Source: JBQLZO01 sp052168315
GTDB lineage: Bacteria > Planctomycetota > Phycisphaerae > Phycisphaerales > UBA1924
DNA: 13,489 nt
Assembly (NCBI GenBank): GCA_052168315.1
Contig: JBQLZO010000065.1
Span: 1 to 13,489 of the forward strand
Direction of reading: 5' to 3'
Of the stretch, positions 1-7,828 are shown in pieces; within the stretch, counting starts at the first letter, position 1, and every line of letters begins with the position of its first letter. The notes beneath the pieces were generated by a model, which was given only the letters and a program-made list of their open reading frames with translations, was not told where the DNA came from and made no database searches. The position numbers and the translations under genes were made by a program.

Positions 1-1647
1 CGGGGCTTGGGGGTTGGGTTGGTAGGGGCACCTGGTTGGTTCGGGTGGTGGGGGAGTGGAGGTGGAGTTGGCGGTGCTGGTGGGGGTGGGGGTTGCTCTT
101 GGTCTTGCGTAGAGGTCGACGAGGACGGCGTCGAGCGGCTTGGTTGAGACGCCTGCCTTGGCGGGGTTGTGCTGGTTTGGGGCGGTGAATCGGAAGAGTT
201 TGACGCAGGCGCCGACGACGAGTGCGACTTCGAGTTGGCCGAGGCTCTTGCCGGGGCAGAAGCGTGGGCCGTGGCCGAAGCCGAAGTGGAGCATGCGTTC
301 GCTGGCGGGTCGATCTTCGCCGGCGATGTTCAGCCATCGCTCGGGGACGAACTCGATGGCGGGGTGGGCGGTGGCCTGGATGCCCCAGTGGTCTTCGTGG
401 CGGTTGGCGTGCCAGATGTCGAGAAGGATGTGGGTTCCCGCGGGGATGCGGAGCTCATCGCCCGCGGGTGTTCGGACGGTCGTGTCGATGGTCGGGCGGC
501 GCGGGTGGAAGTAGAGGGATGGGGTGAGGCGGAGTGTTTCGTTGAGGACATGGTCGAGGTAGGTCGCGCCCGCGAGTGTCTCGGGTCTGTAGTCTTCGAT
601 GTCCTTGATTTCATCGTGGAGTCTTTCCTGCGCGGCGGGGTTTCGGGCGAGGTGGGCGATGGCCCAGCTTGCGTAGGAAGTGGTCGCTTCGAGCGCGCCG
701 GCGAGGAAGACGCGGATGTTGCTGCGGAGTGCTTCGTCGGGCGCATCGGATTTGAACTGTCGCCAGAGGCCCTTGTTCTCGTGGCGGGTGGCGATGACGA
801 GGTCGGTGAGTTGTTCGAAGTCGGCGCGTGCGTGTTTGGTTCTGGAGTGGGCGGGCATGGCGGCGAGGGGGATGCCGAGCTTGTTGATCACGGTGTCGCG
901 GACGATGTGGTCGATGACGCGGTCGATGGATGGGACATAGCGGTTGCGGATCTGGTCGTAGGGGACCTGGGCCCCGAAGAAGGTGTTGACGAGCATCTCG
1001 AGCATGAGGGCCTTGATCTCGGGCTCGAGCGTGATCCGGAGTGGTTCGCCTTCGCGGGCGATGCGGCTTCTGAAGGCTTCGAGTCTTTCGGCGACGGTGT
1101 GACGGAATGTGTTCGCGAAGTCGGCGAATTGTTCGGGCTGGAAGAGCGTGGTTCTTGCAAAGGGTGGTGTGGCGAGTTTTTTCTGTCGTTTCCAGATTGG
1201 GCCGTTGGCGTAGAGGAGTGTGTCGGAGCCTGTGGCGCGTGCGATGCCGGTGGATGGGAGTGTGTCGCGGTCGAACTGCCCCGGTTTGTCGCCGGTCTCG
1301 GCGGAGATGGCTCGGATGATGGCGGGGTCCCGGGTGATGAGGACGGGCGCGAGTCCTGGGACTTCGAGGTAGCGGTTGTGTCTGGCCGAACCGGTTTCGG
1401 CATCGGCGTTCCAGAAGAACGATTCGAGGATGCGGAGTGGCCCGCGGTAGTTCCACGGGTGGGGGAACGGGAGTGATGGTCTGGCGAGCCCGGGTGCAAG
1501 GAGCGGGACGCGCGAGGGCTTGATGGTGCCCTGGAAGGGCGAGCGGGCCCGGAGTTGGCGCGGGAGATGCGCGAGTCGTTGCCAGCGTTGTGGTTGGGGG
1601 GGTGGGGGAGTGGAGGTGGGATCCGGGTTTGTGTGTTCGTTGGGCAT
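1..1647 (-). CDS. Cytochrome P450, 3' end beyond window
   Basis: This is a heme-thiolate monooxygenase; the substrate cannot be told from sequence. The frame is open from the ATG at 1647 to base 1 (549 codons) with no stop, so the C-terminus lies outside. An in-frame TAA lies just upstream of this ATG, so it is the most upstream start. P450 landmarks appear in order: WKRQKK (C-helix type), the I-helix AGALEATT at about residues 316-323, the ExxR motif ETLR at 370-373, the PERW element, and the heme loop FGHGPRFCPG with ligand Cys464. There is no N-terminal membrane anchor, so a soluble bacterial enzyme is expected. After the usual fold end (VDLYARP) the frame continues as a Pro/Thr/Ser-rich tail of about 35 residues, which is odd for a P450. 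A C7 plus C5 tract lies in the first 20 codons. No redox partner gene is visible. Family assignment is secure. Confidence 0.93.
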   Translation of the reverse strand, partial: MPNEHTNPDPTSTPPPPQPQRWQRLAHLPRQLRARSPFQGTIKPSRVPLLAPGLARPSLPFPHPWNYRGPLRILESFFWNADAETGSARHNRYLEVPGLAPVLITRDPAIIRAISAETGDKPGQFDRDTLPSTGIARATGSDTLLYANGPIWKRQKKLATPPFARTTLFQPEQFADFANTFRHTVAERLEAFRSRIAREGEPLRITLEPEIKALMLEMLVNTFFGAQVPYDQIRNRYVPSIDRVIDHIVRDTVINKLGIPLAAMPAHSRTKHARADFEQLTDLVIATRHENKGLWRQFKSDAPDEALRSNIRVFLAGALEATTSYASWAIAHLARNPAAQERLHDEIKDIEDYRPETLAGATYLDHVLNETLRLTPSLYFHPRRPTIDTTVRTPAGDELRIPAGTHILLDIWHANRHEDHWGIQATAHPAIEFVPERWLNIAGEDRPASERMLHFGFGHGPRFCPGKSLGQLEVALVVGACVKLFRFTAPNQHNPAKAGVSTKPLDAVLVDLYARPRATPTPTSTANSTSTPPPPEPTRCPYQPNPQAP

Positions 1648-1986
1648 CGGATTGCCAATTTAGTGGCAGTCGAGGGGCACGGGTTTCATGGAAGGCGTTG
1701 GGTTCGATGGCTTCTGCTCGGCAGCGATCGAGGTTGAGCAGGCTCTTGAACTGCAACCCCTCTTGAAGATTGGGGGTGCGTGGGGTTGTTGGTGGGCTTG
1801 GGTGGGGTGGGATGCGGGACGGCAGCGACATCGAAGCGATGATCGGCGGGACGGGAGGGGGGACTTTGTCTCTCTTGTCAGATTGCGATGCGGGTTGGGG
1901 CGCGGGGTTGGTGATGTGAAGGCATGGACATCGGAGCGATGTCGGTGGGGAGGTGTGTGGCGGTTTGGTGTCTGGTGGTGATGTTG
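1648..1986. other. Intergenic stretch, P450 to PEP-CTERM gene
   Basis: No convincing gene is present in these 339 bases. Short frames here have no family resemblance and are low-complexity. The stretch holds two related small hairpins, at 1825-1844 and 1927-1943, listed separately. The promoter of the P450 gene should lie at its left end, but no clear -35/-10 pair or Shine-Dalgarno sequence is seen. Confidence 0.5.
1927..1943. terminator. Short hairpin downstream of PEP-CTERM gene
   Basis: A perfect 7-bp stem (gacatcg / cgatgtc) with a 3-base loop lies about 45 bases beyond the stop of the gene at 1987-2649. There is no U tract, so termination is only a guess. A diverged relative of the same sequence, gcgacatcgaagcgatgatc, lies at 1825-1844. 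Confidence 0.3.
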
Positions 1987-2649
1987 TTACTGGCGTCGGC
2001 GGCGGCGGGTGGTGAGGGTGGTGGCCGCGCCGAGGGCGAGGGGGGCGGTGGTGGTCGGGGTGGGGATCTGTGCGACGGAGAGGGAGAGGGCGTAGTCGAA
2101 GGCGTAGTCGCCGGTGCCGGGGGCGGGGCCTGCTGAGGCGGAGCCGCCGTAGAGGGAGAGGGAGTAGCTGCCTTCGGTGAGCGCGGGGAGGAGGAGGTCG
2201 AATGATTCGGACCATGCGAGGGCGCCGCCTTCGTCGAAGACGATGGTCTGGAAGTCGTCCTTGTAGATGGTGATCCAGATGGAGAGGGCATCGAAGCCTT
2301 CGAACTCGCCCTCGGTGGTTTCGATGCCGAGTGAGACGAGTTGATCGCCCGCGGCGATGTCGAAGAGGATGCTGTCCTGGGTGTCGCCGGCGGTGCCGGG
2401 GTTGGCATCGCCATCGATGGCGATGCCGTCGAGCCCGGCGTTGATGGTGGTCTTGCCCTGGGCGAGCGGGCCGAGGTAGTCGGCGGTGAGTGGGTTGAAG
2501 GTTGCGAAGTCGGCGAAGTCCTCATCCTCGTTGATGATGACCTGCGCGGAAGCGGAGGCGGTGAGCGCCAGGAGGATGGTGATGGCGGTCGTGGCTTTGG
2601 CGGCGGCGCGGCGGGCGTGATTCGAGAGCATCGCTTTCGTTGGCATCAT
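1987..2649 (-). CDS. Secreted protein with PEP-CTERM-like tail
   Basis: A 220-residue exported protein of unknown function. The start chosen is the ATG at 2649, because AGGAG lies 7 bases ahead of it; an upstream in-frame ATG at 2742 would add 31 residues that do not look like a signal peptide, and a second ATG follows at once at 2646. An N-terminal signal peptide (basic AMLSNHARRAAAK, then hydrophobic ITILLALTASASA) has a likely cleavage site at ASA|Q near residue 35. The middle is acidic and beta-rich, with SLSLYGGSASAG and a Gly/Ala/Asp-rich stretch of the kind seen in PEP-CTERM anchor-family domains. The C-terminus reads IPTPTTTAPLALGAA followed by five Arg, matching the VPxP, hydrophobic span and basic-tail plan of PEP-CTERM sorting signals in degenerate form. 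By family knowledge such tails direct exosortase processing; no exosortase gene is in the window. Confidence 0.82.
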   Translation of the reverse strand: MMPTKAMLSNHARRAAAKATTAITILLALTASASAQVIINEDEDFADFATFNPLTADYLGPLAQGKTTINAGLDGIAIDGDANPGTAGDTQDSILFDIAAGDQLVSLGIETTEGEFEGFDALSIWITIYKDDFQTIVFDEGGALAWSESFDLLLPALTEGSYSLSLYGGSASAGPAPGTGDYAFDYALSLSVAQIPTPTTTAPLALGAATTLTTRRRRRQ

Positions 2650-2693
2650 CTCTGGTCTCCTCTCGCTGGTGTGTGAATGCCTGTGTCGGGTGC

Positions 2694-2722
2694 ACCGTAG
2701 TGGGATAGTGGGGGTGGGGCAA
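2694..2722 (-). promoter_or_regulatory. Possible sigma-70-type promoter
   Basis: Reading the minus strand, TTGCCC (2717-2722) and TACGGT (2694-2699) are separated by exactly 17 bases and lie about 45 bases upstream of the start codon at 2649. The -10 match is weak, so this is a candidate only. Confidence 0.22.
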
Positions 2723-2775
2723 GGTTGGAGCGGCAGCGGCACCGGGCGTGGTGCTGGTGGGCATTCGATCTGCGT

Positions 2776-2805
2776 GATGCGACCGCGCGGAGGCCTGGTC
2801 GCATC
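2776..2805. repeat. 9-bp inverted repeat downstream of SET gene
   Basis: gatgcgacc (2776-2784) and ggtcgcatc (2797-2805) can pair around a 12-base loop, and a third copy of ggtcgcatc lies at 2876-2884. The repeats sit in the gap after the stop at 2894 and could form alternative hairpins. A terminator role is plausible, but there is no U tract. Confidence 0.4.
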
Positions 2806-2893
2806 CGGGTCATCCGATCACGCTCGGGGCGCTGGGGCGATTGATTCGGGTTGTTATTGGGTTCCGGGTGCGCTTGGTCGCATCGGCGTGGGA

Positions 2894-3568
2894 TCAGCGG
2901 TGGTTGTCGCGTGCGCCCTGGGGCGTCGCGGTCCACTTCCTGGTCCTGATCGCGCGTTCGGGGGCTTCGGTTGTGCCACGGTAGTAGCACTCGAGGATGG
3001 AGGGCATGCGGGTCGGGTCGTCGGCGATGGTGGTGACGCGTTCCCACAGGTCCGGGGTGATGAGGCTTCGGAGCGGCTGCGCGACCTGGGGGATGTGTGG
3101 CCACGCGCGGCGGAGCTGCTTGTCCCACGCGCGGTGGTGGCGCAGGAGGTCGTCGGGGTAGACGGTGGTGCGGCCGGCGCCCTCGTCGATGGCCTCGAAG
3201 GGCTGCATGATGTTGAGGTATCCGTAGTCGTCGGTGAGTTCTTCGCCGGCGGCGATGTCGCGGATGGCGATCTCGAACTCGAAGGCGGTCGTCATGCAGT
3301 TCGAGCGGAACGAGTGGTTGACGAACCTGGCGCGATCCCAGCAGAGGATCCACTCGCCGCGTCCGTTTCGGAAGCAGTAGGTGTCGAGTGTTTTCGCGTA
3401 GAGTTCGCCGAGGTCTTCGACTTCGGATGGTGTGAGGACTCGATCGAGTTCATCCTGGACCCAGGTGATCGTGCCCGCGGGGATGTCGCGCAGCGCGATG
3501 ACGCCGTGGCCGATTTCTTCGTTGATGAATCGAAGCTCTGTGTGGGGGTGCATCATAGAGCGAGACAT
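2894..3568 (-). CDS. SET-domain protein (putative lysine methyltransferase)
   Basis: A 224-residue protein with a compact SET domain, the S-adenosylmethionine-dependent protein-lysine methyltransferase fold. Visible elements, in order: IGHGVIALRDIPAGT at residues 19-33 (SET opening), RFVNHSFRSNC at 81-91 (the RFxNHSCxPN substrate/cofactor motif, with Phe for the usual Cys), and IAAGEELTDDYGY at 105-117 (the GEELTxDYG motif with the catalytic-site Tyr). The C-terminal 100 residues form a basic, Trp/Arg-rich extension without the Cys-rich post-SET zinc motif. The start is set at the ATG at 3568; ATGs at 3556 and 3553 are alternatives, and none has a good Shine-Dalgarno, only an A-rich tract. 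Bacterial SET proteins often resemble eukaryotic or chlamydial ones; the target here is unknown. It is separated by 142 bases from the upstream nitrilase-GNAT gene and may be independently expressed. Confidence 0.85.
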   Translation of the reverse strand: MSRSMMHPHTELRFINEEIGHGVIALRDIPAGTITWVQDELDRVLTPSEVEDLGELYAKTLDTYCFRNGRGEWILCWDRARFVNHSFRSNCMTTAFEFEIAIRDIAAGEELTDDYGYLNIMQPFEAIDEGAGRTTVYPDDLLRHHRAWDKQLRRAWPHIPQVAQPLRSLITPDLWERVTTIADDPTRMPSILECYYRGTTEAPERAIRTRKWTATPQGARDNHR

Positions 3569-3710
3569 CTTTTTTGTGCGACGCCGGTTGCCCAGGTTCG
3601 GAGCCCGCCTGCGTCGGCCGCGTTGGCCGGGGAGCGGGTCGGGGCGAGGCGTTGGTCGTCGGGCAGACAATACCCGTGTGCGGGCTCGGCAAGGCCCGGC
3701 GGAAGCGGAA

Positions 3711-5318
3711 TTACCGCGGCGGGGCGAACCGGGGATCGCCGCGTTCGTGGTCGGCCGGATCGGCGACCTCGTCGTTGAGCCACTCGATGATGGCGGCGAA
3801 GCCGAGGCTCTCGGGGTCGCCCGGGAAGTACTTTCCGATGACGCCGGTGACCCGGAAGCCGAGGTGGAGCTGGAAGGAGAGGGTGGGGTCGTTGAGCCTT
3901 CCCTGGACGACCTCGACGACATAGTCCTCGGGCGAGAGGCGTTGGGCGTATCGGTGGTAGCCGCGGAGTCGCGACCCGGCGACGACCCGCCACAGGCCGA
4001 GCTGGCGGGCGAGGTCGAACCGTCCGCGCTCGTACAGGCGTCGCCCGATGCCCTGGCCCTGGTATCCGGGGCGGACCATCATGTCGGCGGCGAGCAGGGT
4101 GTTGCCGTTGACCGGGTCGTGGTTGGTGTACATGCCCTCGGCGGTGAGGGCATCCCAGGAGCTGGTGTCCGGGAGGGCATCCCAGTCGACGACGAGCCCG
4201 GAGCACACGGCGACGACGAGCCCGGATCCCTGCTCGATGGCGACGAGCTGGCCCTGGGGGAAGACCTCGAGGTGTGATCTGAGGTACTGATCGTTCCAGG
4301 GCGTGATGTCTGGGTAGAGCAGGGCGGCGATCTCGGCGATGCCGGGGAAGTGTTCCGGGGCGGTGTTGCGGATGACGATGCGGCGGCGGGGTCGGCGGAC
4401 CTTGGGCGGGGGCGGCTCGCCCATGCCGGCCTCGGGGAGCTGGACGGTCTCGACGCGTGGCATGATCATGGTGCGGCTGTCGCGGAGGGGGCGGACGGTG
4501 CCGTGGGCGCGGTTGCGGCGGAGGACATCGAGGGCGACCTCGCCGATGACCATGGTCTCCTGGTTGGGGATGCCCTCGGCGAGCACGCCATCGCGGGCGA
4601 AGGGGAAGTCGCTGGGTGTGAGGATGGAGGCCTGGCCGTAGTTCAGTGAGACGGCGGGGACCATGGGGAGCGAGCCGACGGTGGCGGCGTTGATGACGAA
4701 GAGCTGGTTCTCGATGGCGCGTGCCTGGGCGCAGTACCGGACGCGGATGAAGCCCTGTCGGTCGTCGGTGTAGCTGGGGACGACGAGCATGATCGCGCCG
4801 GCGTGGGCGGCGGCGCGGCAGACCTCGGGGAACTCGACATCGTAACAGATGGCGATGGCGACCCGGCCGAAGGGGGTGTCGAAGAGGCGGAGGGTGTCGC
4901 GCGGGCTGACTTTCCAGACATCGGCCTCGAAGCGGGTCATGTTGATCTTGCCCTGGGTGGCGTAGGTGCCATCGGGCGCGAAGAAGTAGCTGTCGTTGTA
5001 GACCTTGTCGGCATCGTTGGGATCGGGCGTTGCGATGGAGCCGGCGATGATGTGGATGCCGGAGGATCGGGCGAGGGATTCGAAGAGCTCGACATACTCG
5101 GGCACGCGCTGGGCGAGGGCGCGGACCTGTTCGTGCATGGGGCGTCGGATGTCGCCGAGGGTGAGGAGCTGGACGGTGAAGTACTCGGGGAAGACGAGCA
5201 GGTCGCAGTCGTAGTCGGCGGCGGTGTGGACGAGGCCGGTGACCTGTTCGCGGAACTCTGCGAACGCGCGGATCGGGCGGACGAAGTACTGGAGGGCGGC
5301 GACCCGGGCTCTGTTCAT
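3711..5318 (-). CDS. Nitrilase-superfamily hydrolase fused to GNAT acetyltransferase
   Basis: A 535-residue two-domain protein. Residues 5 to about 290 form a carbon-nitrogen hydrolase with the complete Glu-Lys-Cys triad: Glu45 in FPEYF, Lys124 in GKINMTRFE and nucleophile Cys158 in ICYDVEFPE. It should hydrolyse an amide or nitrile C-N bond, substrate unknown. A Pro/Arg-rich linker (about 295-313) leads to a GNAT domain (about 314-500) with the acetyl-CoA-binding loop RPGYQGQGIGRR at 416-427. The ATG at 5318 is chosen because GGAG lies 9 bases ahead and the hydrolase domain begins at once (MNRARVAALQY); an upstream ATG at 5402 would add 28 unrelated residues. In Bacillus YhcX and similar fusions, as I recall, the GNAT domain comes first; here the order is reversed. 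Linking amide cleavage and N-acetylation on one polypeptide suggests processing of an amine metabolite, an inference. Confidence 0.93.
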   Translation of the reverse strand: MNRARVAALQYFVRPIRAFAEFREQVTGLVHTAADYDCDLLVFPEYFTVQLLTLGDIRRPMHEQVRALAQRVPEYVELFESLARSSGIHIIAGSIATPDPNDADKVYNDSYFFAPDGTYATQGKINMTRFEADVWKVSPRDTLRLFDTPFGRVAIAICYDVEFPEVCRAAAHAGAIMLVVPSYTDDRQGFIRVRYCAQARAIENQLFVINAATVGSLPMVPAVSLNYGQASILTPSDFPFARDGVLAEGIPNQETMVIGEVALDVLRRNRAHGTVRPLRDSRTMIMPRVETVQLPEAGMGEPPPPKVRRPRRRIVIRNTAPEHFPGIAEIAALLYPDITPWNDQYLRSHLEVFPQGQLVAIEQGSGLVVAVCSGLVVDWDALPDTSSWDALTAEGMYTNHDPVNGNTLLAADMMVRPGYQGQGIGRRLYERGRFDLARQLGLWRVVAGSRLRGYHRYAQRLSPEDYVVEVVQGRLNDPTLSFQLHLGFRVTGVIGKYFPGDPESLGFAAIIEWLNDEVADPADHERGDPRFAPPR

Positions 5319-5504
5319 GGTGGGCTCTCCGTGGATGATGTTGGTCTGAGCGCTGCGCCTGCGAGCGGGCGCGCGGGTGGGGTGGTGAGGGCATCTTATC
5401 ACTGCATCGCGCGATCGAGACCAGCGCGGTCGGTCGATGGGTGCGTTGTGCGCGGATGTGAGATGCGGCGGTGCGGCGCGGGTGTGCGTAGGTGTGCGCG
5501 CGGG
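5319..5504. other. Intergenic gap, MscS gene to hydrolase-GNAT gene
   Basis: No gene is seen here. On the minus strand a TAAGAT hexamer (5393-5398), about 75 bases upstream of the hydrolase start, could be a -10 element, but I see no convincing -35. GGAG ahead of the start at 5318 is the ribosome-binding site. Confidence 0.35.
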
Positions 5505-6875
5505 TCACTCTTGTGTTGCTTCGGGGCGGAGCAGGTTCTCGGTGTCTGAGGCGCGCTCGTTGATGTCGGCGAATTCCTGGGCGGTGTCGTCGCGGGTGAC
5601 ATCCTGCTCGGGGGGAGATTCGATTGGCGATGGGGTGGTTGGCGGGGTTGGTGGGGTTGGTGGGGTTGGGGTGGGGGCCTTCGGTTTGGTTTCGGGGGCG
5701 GGCGGGGTGGGCGTGGTGCCGGCGGGGCGATCGGTGGCGAGTTTGATGTTGTAGATCGGCTCGGGCATGTCGATGTCGAGGCGGTCGTATTCGCTCTTGA
5801 CGCGCTGCATGGCGAGGCTGCGGACCTTGCCGAAGTCGTGGGTCTGCTGGTGCACCCAGGCGAAGAGCTGGATGGTGATGCTCGACTCGCCGAGGCGGGT
5901 GACGATCGCGAACGGGGCGGGCTGGTCCATCACGCCCTCGGTCGATTGCAGCGTCTGCGCGCCGACGCTGATGGCCAGCGCGAGGTCGACATCGTACCCC
6001 ACGCCCACTTCGAACGAGAAGCGGCGGCGCGGGTCGGTGGAGTAGTTGATCAGGGGCGATTTGAAGACGGTCGCGTTGGGGATGCGCACGACATTGCCAT
6101 CGAATGTGGTGAGCACGGTGGTGCGCGAGTTCATCGTGGTGACGAGGCCCTCGTGCCCATCGATGATGACATGGTCGCGTGGGCGGAAGGGCTGGCGGAG
6201 CGAGAGGAGGATGCTGGCGACATAGTTCTCGATGAGGTCTCGGAAGGCGAAGCCGATGGCGATGCCCGCGACGCCGGCGGCGCCGAGGACGCCGCCGACC
6301 ATGGCGGTGGCGTTGAGCAGTTCGAGTGTGAGCAGCAGGCCGGCGAGCATCACGCCGCCCTGGGCGAGCTTTCTTGCGATGTCGCTCAGGAAGGGGTTTT
6401 TGGTGAGGCGGTCGAAGGGCCAGTGCCAGCGCCCGATGAGCCAGGCGAGCAGGATCGTGCCGGCGAGCATGGCCGCGGCGATGGGGAGGAGCGGGAGGAA
6501 GCGTGCCCATCGCTCGACGCGCTGCCCGACGCGCCCGGCCGCGCCCTCGACGGTTTCGCGGACATCGGGGGGTTCGGTTTCTTCGGTAGGAGGAGGCGGG
6601 GGCGGGTCGTCGGTGGCGGGTTGGGAGGGCTCGGCGGCGGTGGGGGGATCGGCGTCCTGCGCGGCGGGGGGATCATCAGCCTCGGCAGCGATGGTGGTGG
6701 TGGTGGTGTTGGGGGGGGTTGGGGGGGTGGGCGCGGGGCGGTCAGGTTGGGCGGGCGCGGGGGTGGGCGCGCCCAGGAGGAGGGTGAGGAGCAGGGCGAG
6801 CAGGAGGGCGCCCGGGGCGCGGGCGGGGCCCGGGCGGGGCGGCGTTTTGGGGGATGCGCGGACGGGCGCGGGCAC
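5505..6875 (-). CDS. MscS-family mechanosensitive ion channel
   Basis: A 456-residue inner-membrane channel predicted to gate under membrane tension and release solutes on osmotic downshock. The start taken is the GTG at 6875: GGGAG precedes it by 6 bases and it gives a compact signal sequence (basic region, LLLALLLTLLLG, then APAPAQ). An upstream ATG at 7016 would add 47 Pro/Arg-rich residues. After the signal come a Pro/Thr/Ala/Glu-rich segment (about 43-105), transmembrane spans near 126-147 and 174-188, and the Gly/Ala-rich pore helix GGVLGAAGVAGIAIGFAF near 194-211. The MscS beta domain (FRPRDHVIIDG, then DGNVVRIPNATVF and INYS) follows at about 231-278, then the alpha-beta vestibule domain. 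The C-terminus is a Pro/Thr tail coded partly by a 9-bp tandem repeat. Coding-strand C8 and C7 runs lie in the periplasmic linker. It faces the plus-strand gene at 7188 divergently. Confidence 0.93.
   Translation of the reverse strand: MPAPVRASPKTPPRPGPARAPGALLLALLLTLLLGAPTPAPAQPDRPAPTPPTPPNTTTTTIAAEADDPPAAQDADPPTAAEPSQPATDDPPPPPPTEETEPPDVRETVEGAAGRVGQRVERWARFLPLLPIAAAMLAGTILLAWLIGRWHWPFDRLTKNPFLSDIARKLAQGGVMLAGLLLTLELLNATAMVGGVLGAAGVAGIAIGFAFRDLIENYVASILLSLRQPFRPRDHVIIDGHEGLVTTMNSRTTVLTTFDGNVVRIPNATVFKSPLINYSTDPRRRFSFEVGVGYDVDLALAISVGAQTLQSTEGVMDQPAPFAIVTRLGESSITIQLFAWVHQQTHDFGKVRSLAMQRVKSEYDRLDIDMPEPIYNIKLATDRPAGTTPTPPAPETKPKAPTPTPPTPPTPPTTPSPIESPPEQDVTRDDTAQEFADINERASDTENLLRPEATQE
5644..5676. 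repeat. 9-bp tandem repeat in MscS tail
   Basis: Three near-identical units of ggggttggt lie in tandem, coding PTPPTPP-type residues on the minus strand. The plus strand has four G-runs of four within about 30 bases and so could form a quadruplex. Confidence 0.55.
6711..6727. repeat. Homopolymer G8-TT-G7 tract inside MscS gene
   Basis: The plus strand carries eight G, two T and seven G, which is C7/C8 on the coding strand in the Pro-rich linker. Slippage here would shift the frame before all membrane spans of the channel. The preceding ACC codon run (TTTTT) adds further low complexity. Confidence 0.6.
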
Positions 6876-7187
6876 TGTGCACTCCCATCGCTTCGCTGGT
6901 CGCCCATCGGCGTGGGGCGTGCGGGCGGGGTGGTTCTTGGGTGGTGGGGTATGCGGGATGGTAGTGGGTTGGGCGGCTGGCCCCCTGCTTGACCGGGAAT
7001 CAGGGGCTCGACTCAAGGTGCCTTCATAGACGATGGCAAGCAGAACGATCCTGGCGCCACCCTGCCGTTATGAGACTGCCCTTCAGGAAAGGATGCGCTC
7101 GAGTCGGGAATTCGCTTGCTCGGTTTCTCCCCATGGGGCTAGTTTGGATCGTCCGTTGCGCATTCGACCACACGAGGAGAGAGAGCC
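6876..7187. other. Divergent intergenic region, MscS gene and DUF642 gene
   Basis: These 312 bases lie between two divergent genes and must hold both promoters. An open frame continues upstream of the MscS start but looks like non-coding Pro/Arg-rich read-through. A partial copy of the dispersed repeat lies at 7046-7067. On the plus strand, ttgctc and tagttt near 7110-7150 are 18 bases apart and are a very weak promoter candidate. No other gene is seen. Confidence 0.45.
7046..7067 (+). repeat. Partial copy R0 of the dispersed repeat (right arm)
   Basis: gatcctggcgccaccctgcc differs at two positions from the right arm of the repeat seen at 9200-9220. The left palindrome is absent or decayed beyond recognition. 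Confidence 0.5.
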
Positions 7188-7811
7188 ATGAGCCGTGTTC
7201 TTGCCGTTGCCGCACCTTTCGCCACCGCGTCCGCATGTGCTGGCAGTGTCATCAACGGCGGGTTTGAGGATCCCGGGCTTGGGTTCCGCACCGTTCTGGC
7301 GGGTGAGACCTATGGCAGCTGGACCAACGCGGGGCCGAGCGATATCGAGTTTGTGCACGCGACGCCGAATGGAGCGTTCCCCGGGCTCGAAGTGTCCGCG
7401 TACGAGGGCGCCTACTGGATCGACCTCGTGGGCGTGGGCAGCCCTTCGGGCATCTTCCAGGACATCGCGGGGCTCGAGGCGGGCTCGCTGTACCAGATCG
7501 ACTGGGCCCAGGCGGGCAACCCCTACGGGCCCAACGCGGACTTCACGATGAGCATCACATGGAATGGGCAGGTCGTTGCGACCAACACCCAGACGCACGG
7601 CGGCAACAACGGCGCCAACATGAACTGGCAGACCTACTCGGTCACGGTCACCGCGCTCGACGGGGCGAACCGCCTGGGCTTCGTCGCGATCACGGGCGGC
7701 AACGCCCGCGGCCCGGCGCTCGATGCGGTCGGGCTCGCGCTCGTCCCCGCCCCGGGCTCGGTCGCCCTGCTCGGCGCTGGTGCGTTGTTCGCCGCTCGTC
7801 GTCGGCGCTGA
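7188..7811 (+). CDS. DUF642 / choice-of-anchor C secreted protein, PEP-CTERM
   Basis: A 207-residue exported protein. The start at 7188 is supported by AGGAG at 7175-7179, 8 bases ahead. A short signal peptide (MSRVLAVAAPFATASACA) leads straight into VINGGFEDPG, the opening motif of DUF642/choice-of-anchor C domains. This is followed by SYEG-like SAYEGAYWIDLVG (about 70-82), GIFQDIAGLEAGSLYQIDW (89-106), AGNPYG and the beta-strand closing LGFVAITGGNARGPALDAV. This jelly-roll-like fold is associated with carbohydrate or matrix binding in other bacteria; no ligand can be inferred here. The C-terminus VPAPGSVALLGAGALFAARRRR is a clear PEP-CTERM signal (VPxP, hydrophobic span, Arg cluster), so exosortase-dependent sorting is expected. 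It is the only sizeable plus-strand gene in the window. Repeat copy R1 begins 18 bases after its stop and its 12-bp hairpin may end the transcript. Confidence 0.92.
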   Translation: MSRVLAVAAPFATASACAGSVINGGFEDPGLGFRTVLAGETYGSWTNAGPSDIEFVHATPNGAFPGLEVSAYEGAYWIDLVGVGSPSGIFQDIAGLEAGSLYQIDWAQAGNPYGPNADFTMSITWNGQVVATNTQTHGGNNGANMNWQTYSVTVTALDGANRLGFVAITGGNARGPALDAVGLALVPAPGSVALLGAGALFAARRRR

Positions 7812-7828
7812 AGCGCGGTGTCGACCAA

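Noticed and set aside
611..2215. A 534-residue minus-strand frame overlapping the P450 and PEP-CTERM genes
   Set aside because: Arg/Pro/His-rich out-of-frame reading of two genes with clear motifs in their own frames.
3553..6510. A 985-residue Arg/Pro/His-rich open frame on the minus strand
   Set aside because: It overlaps the MscS and hydrolase-GNAT genes in another frame and has the composition of GC-rich shadow frames.
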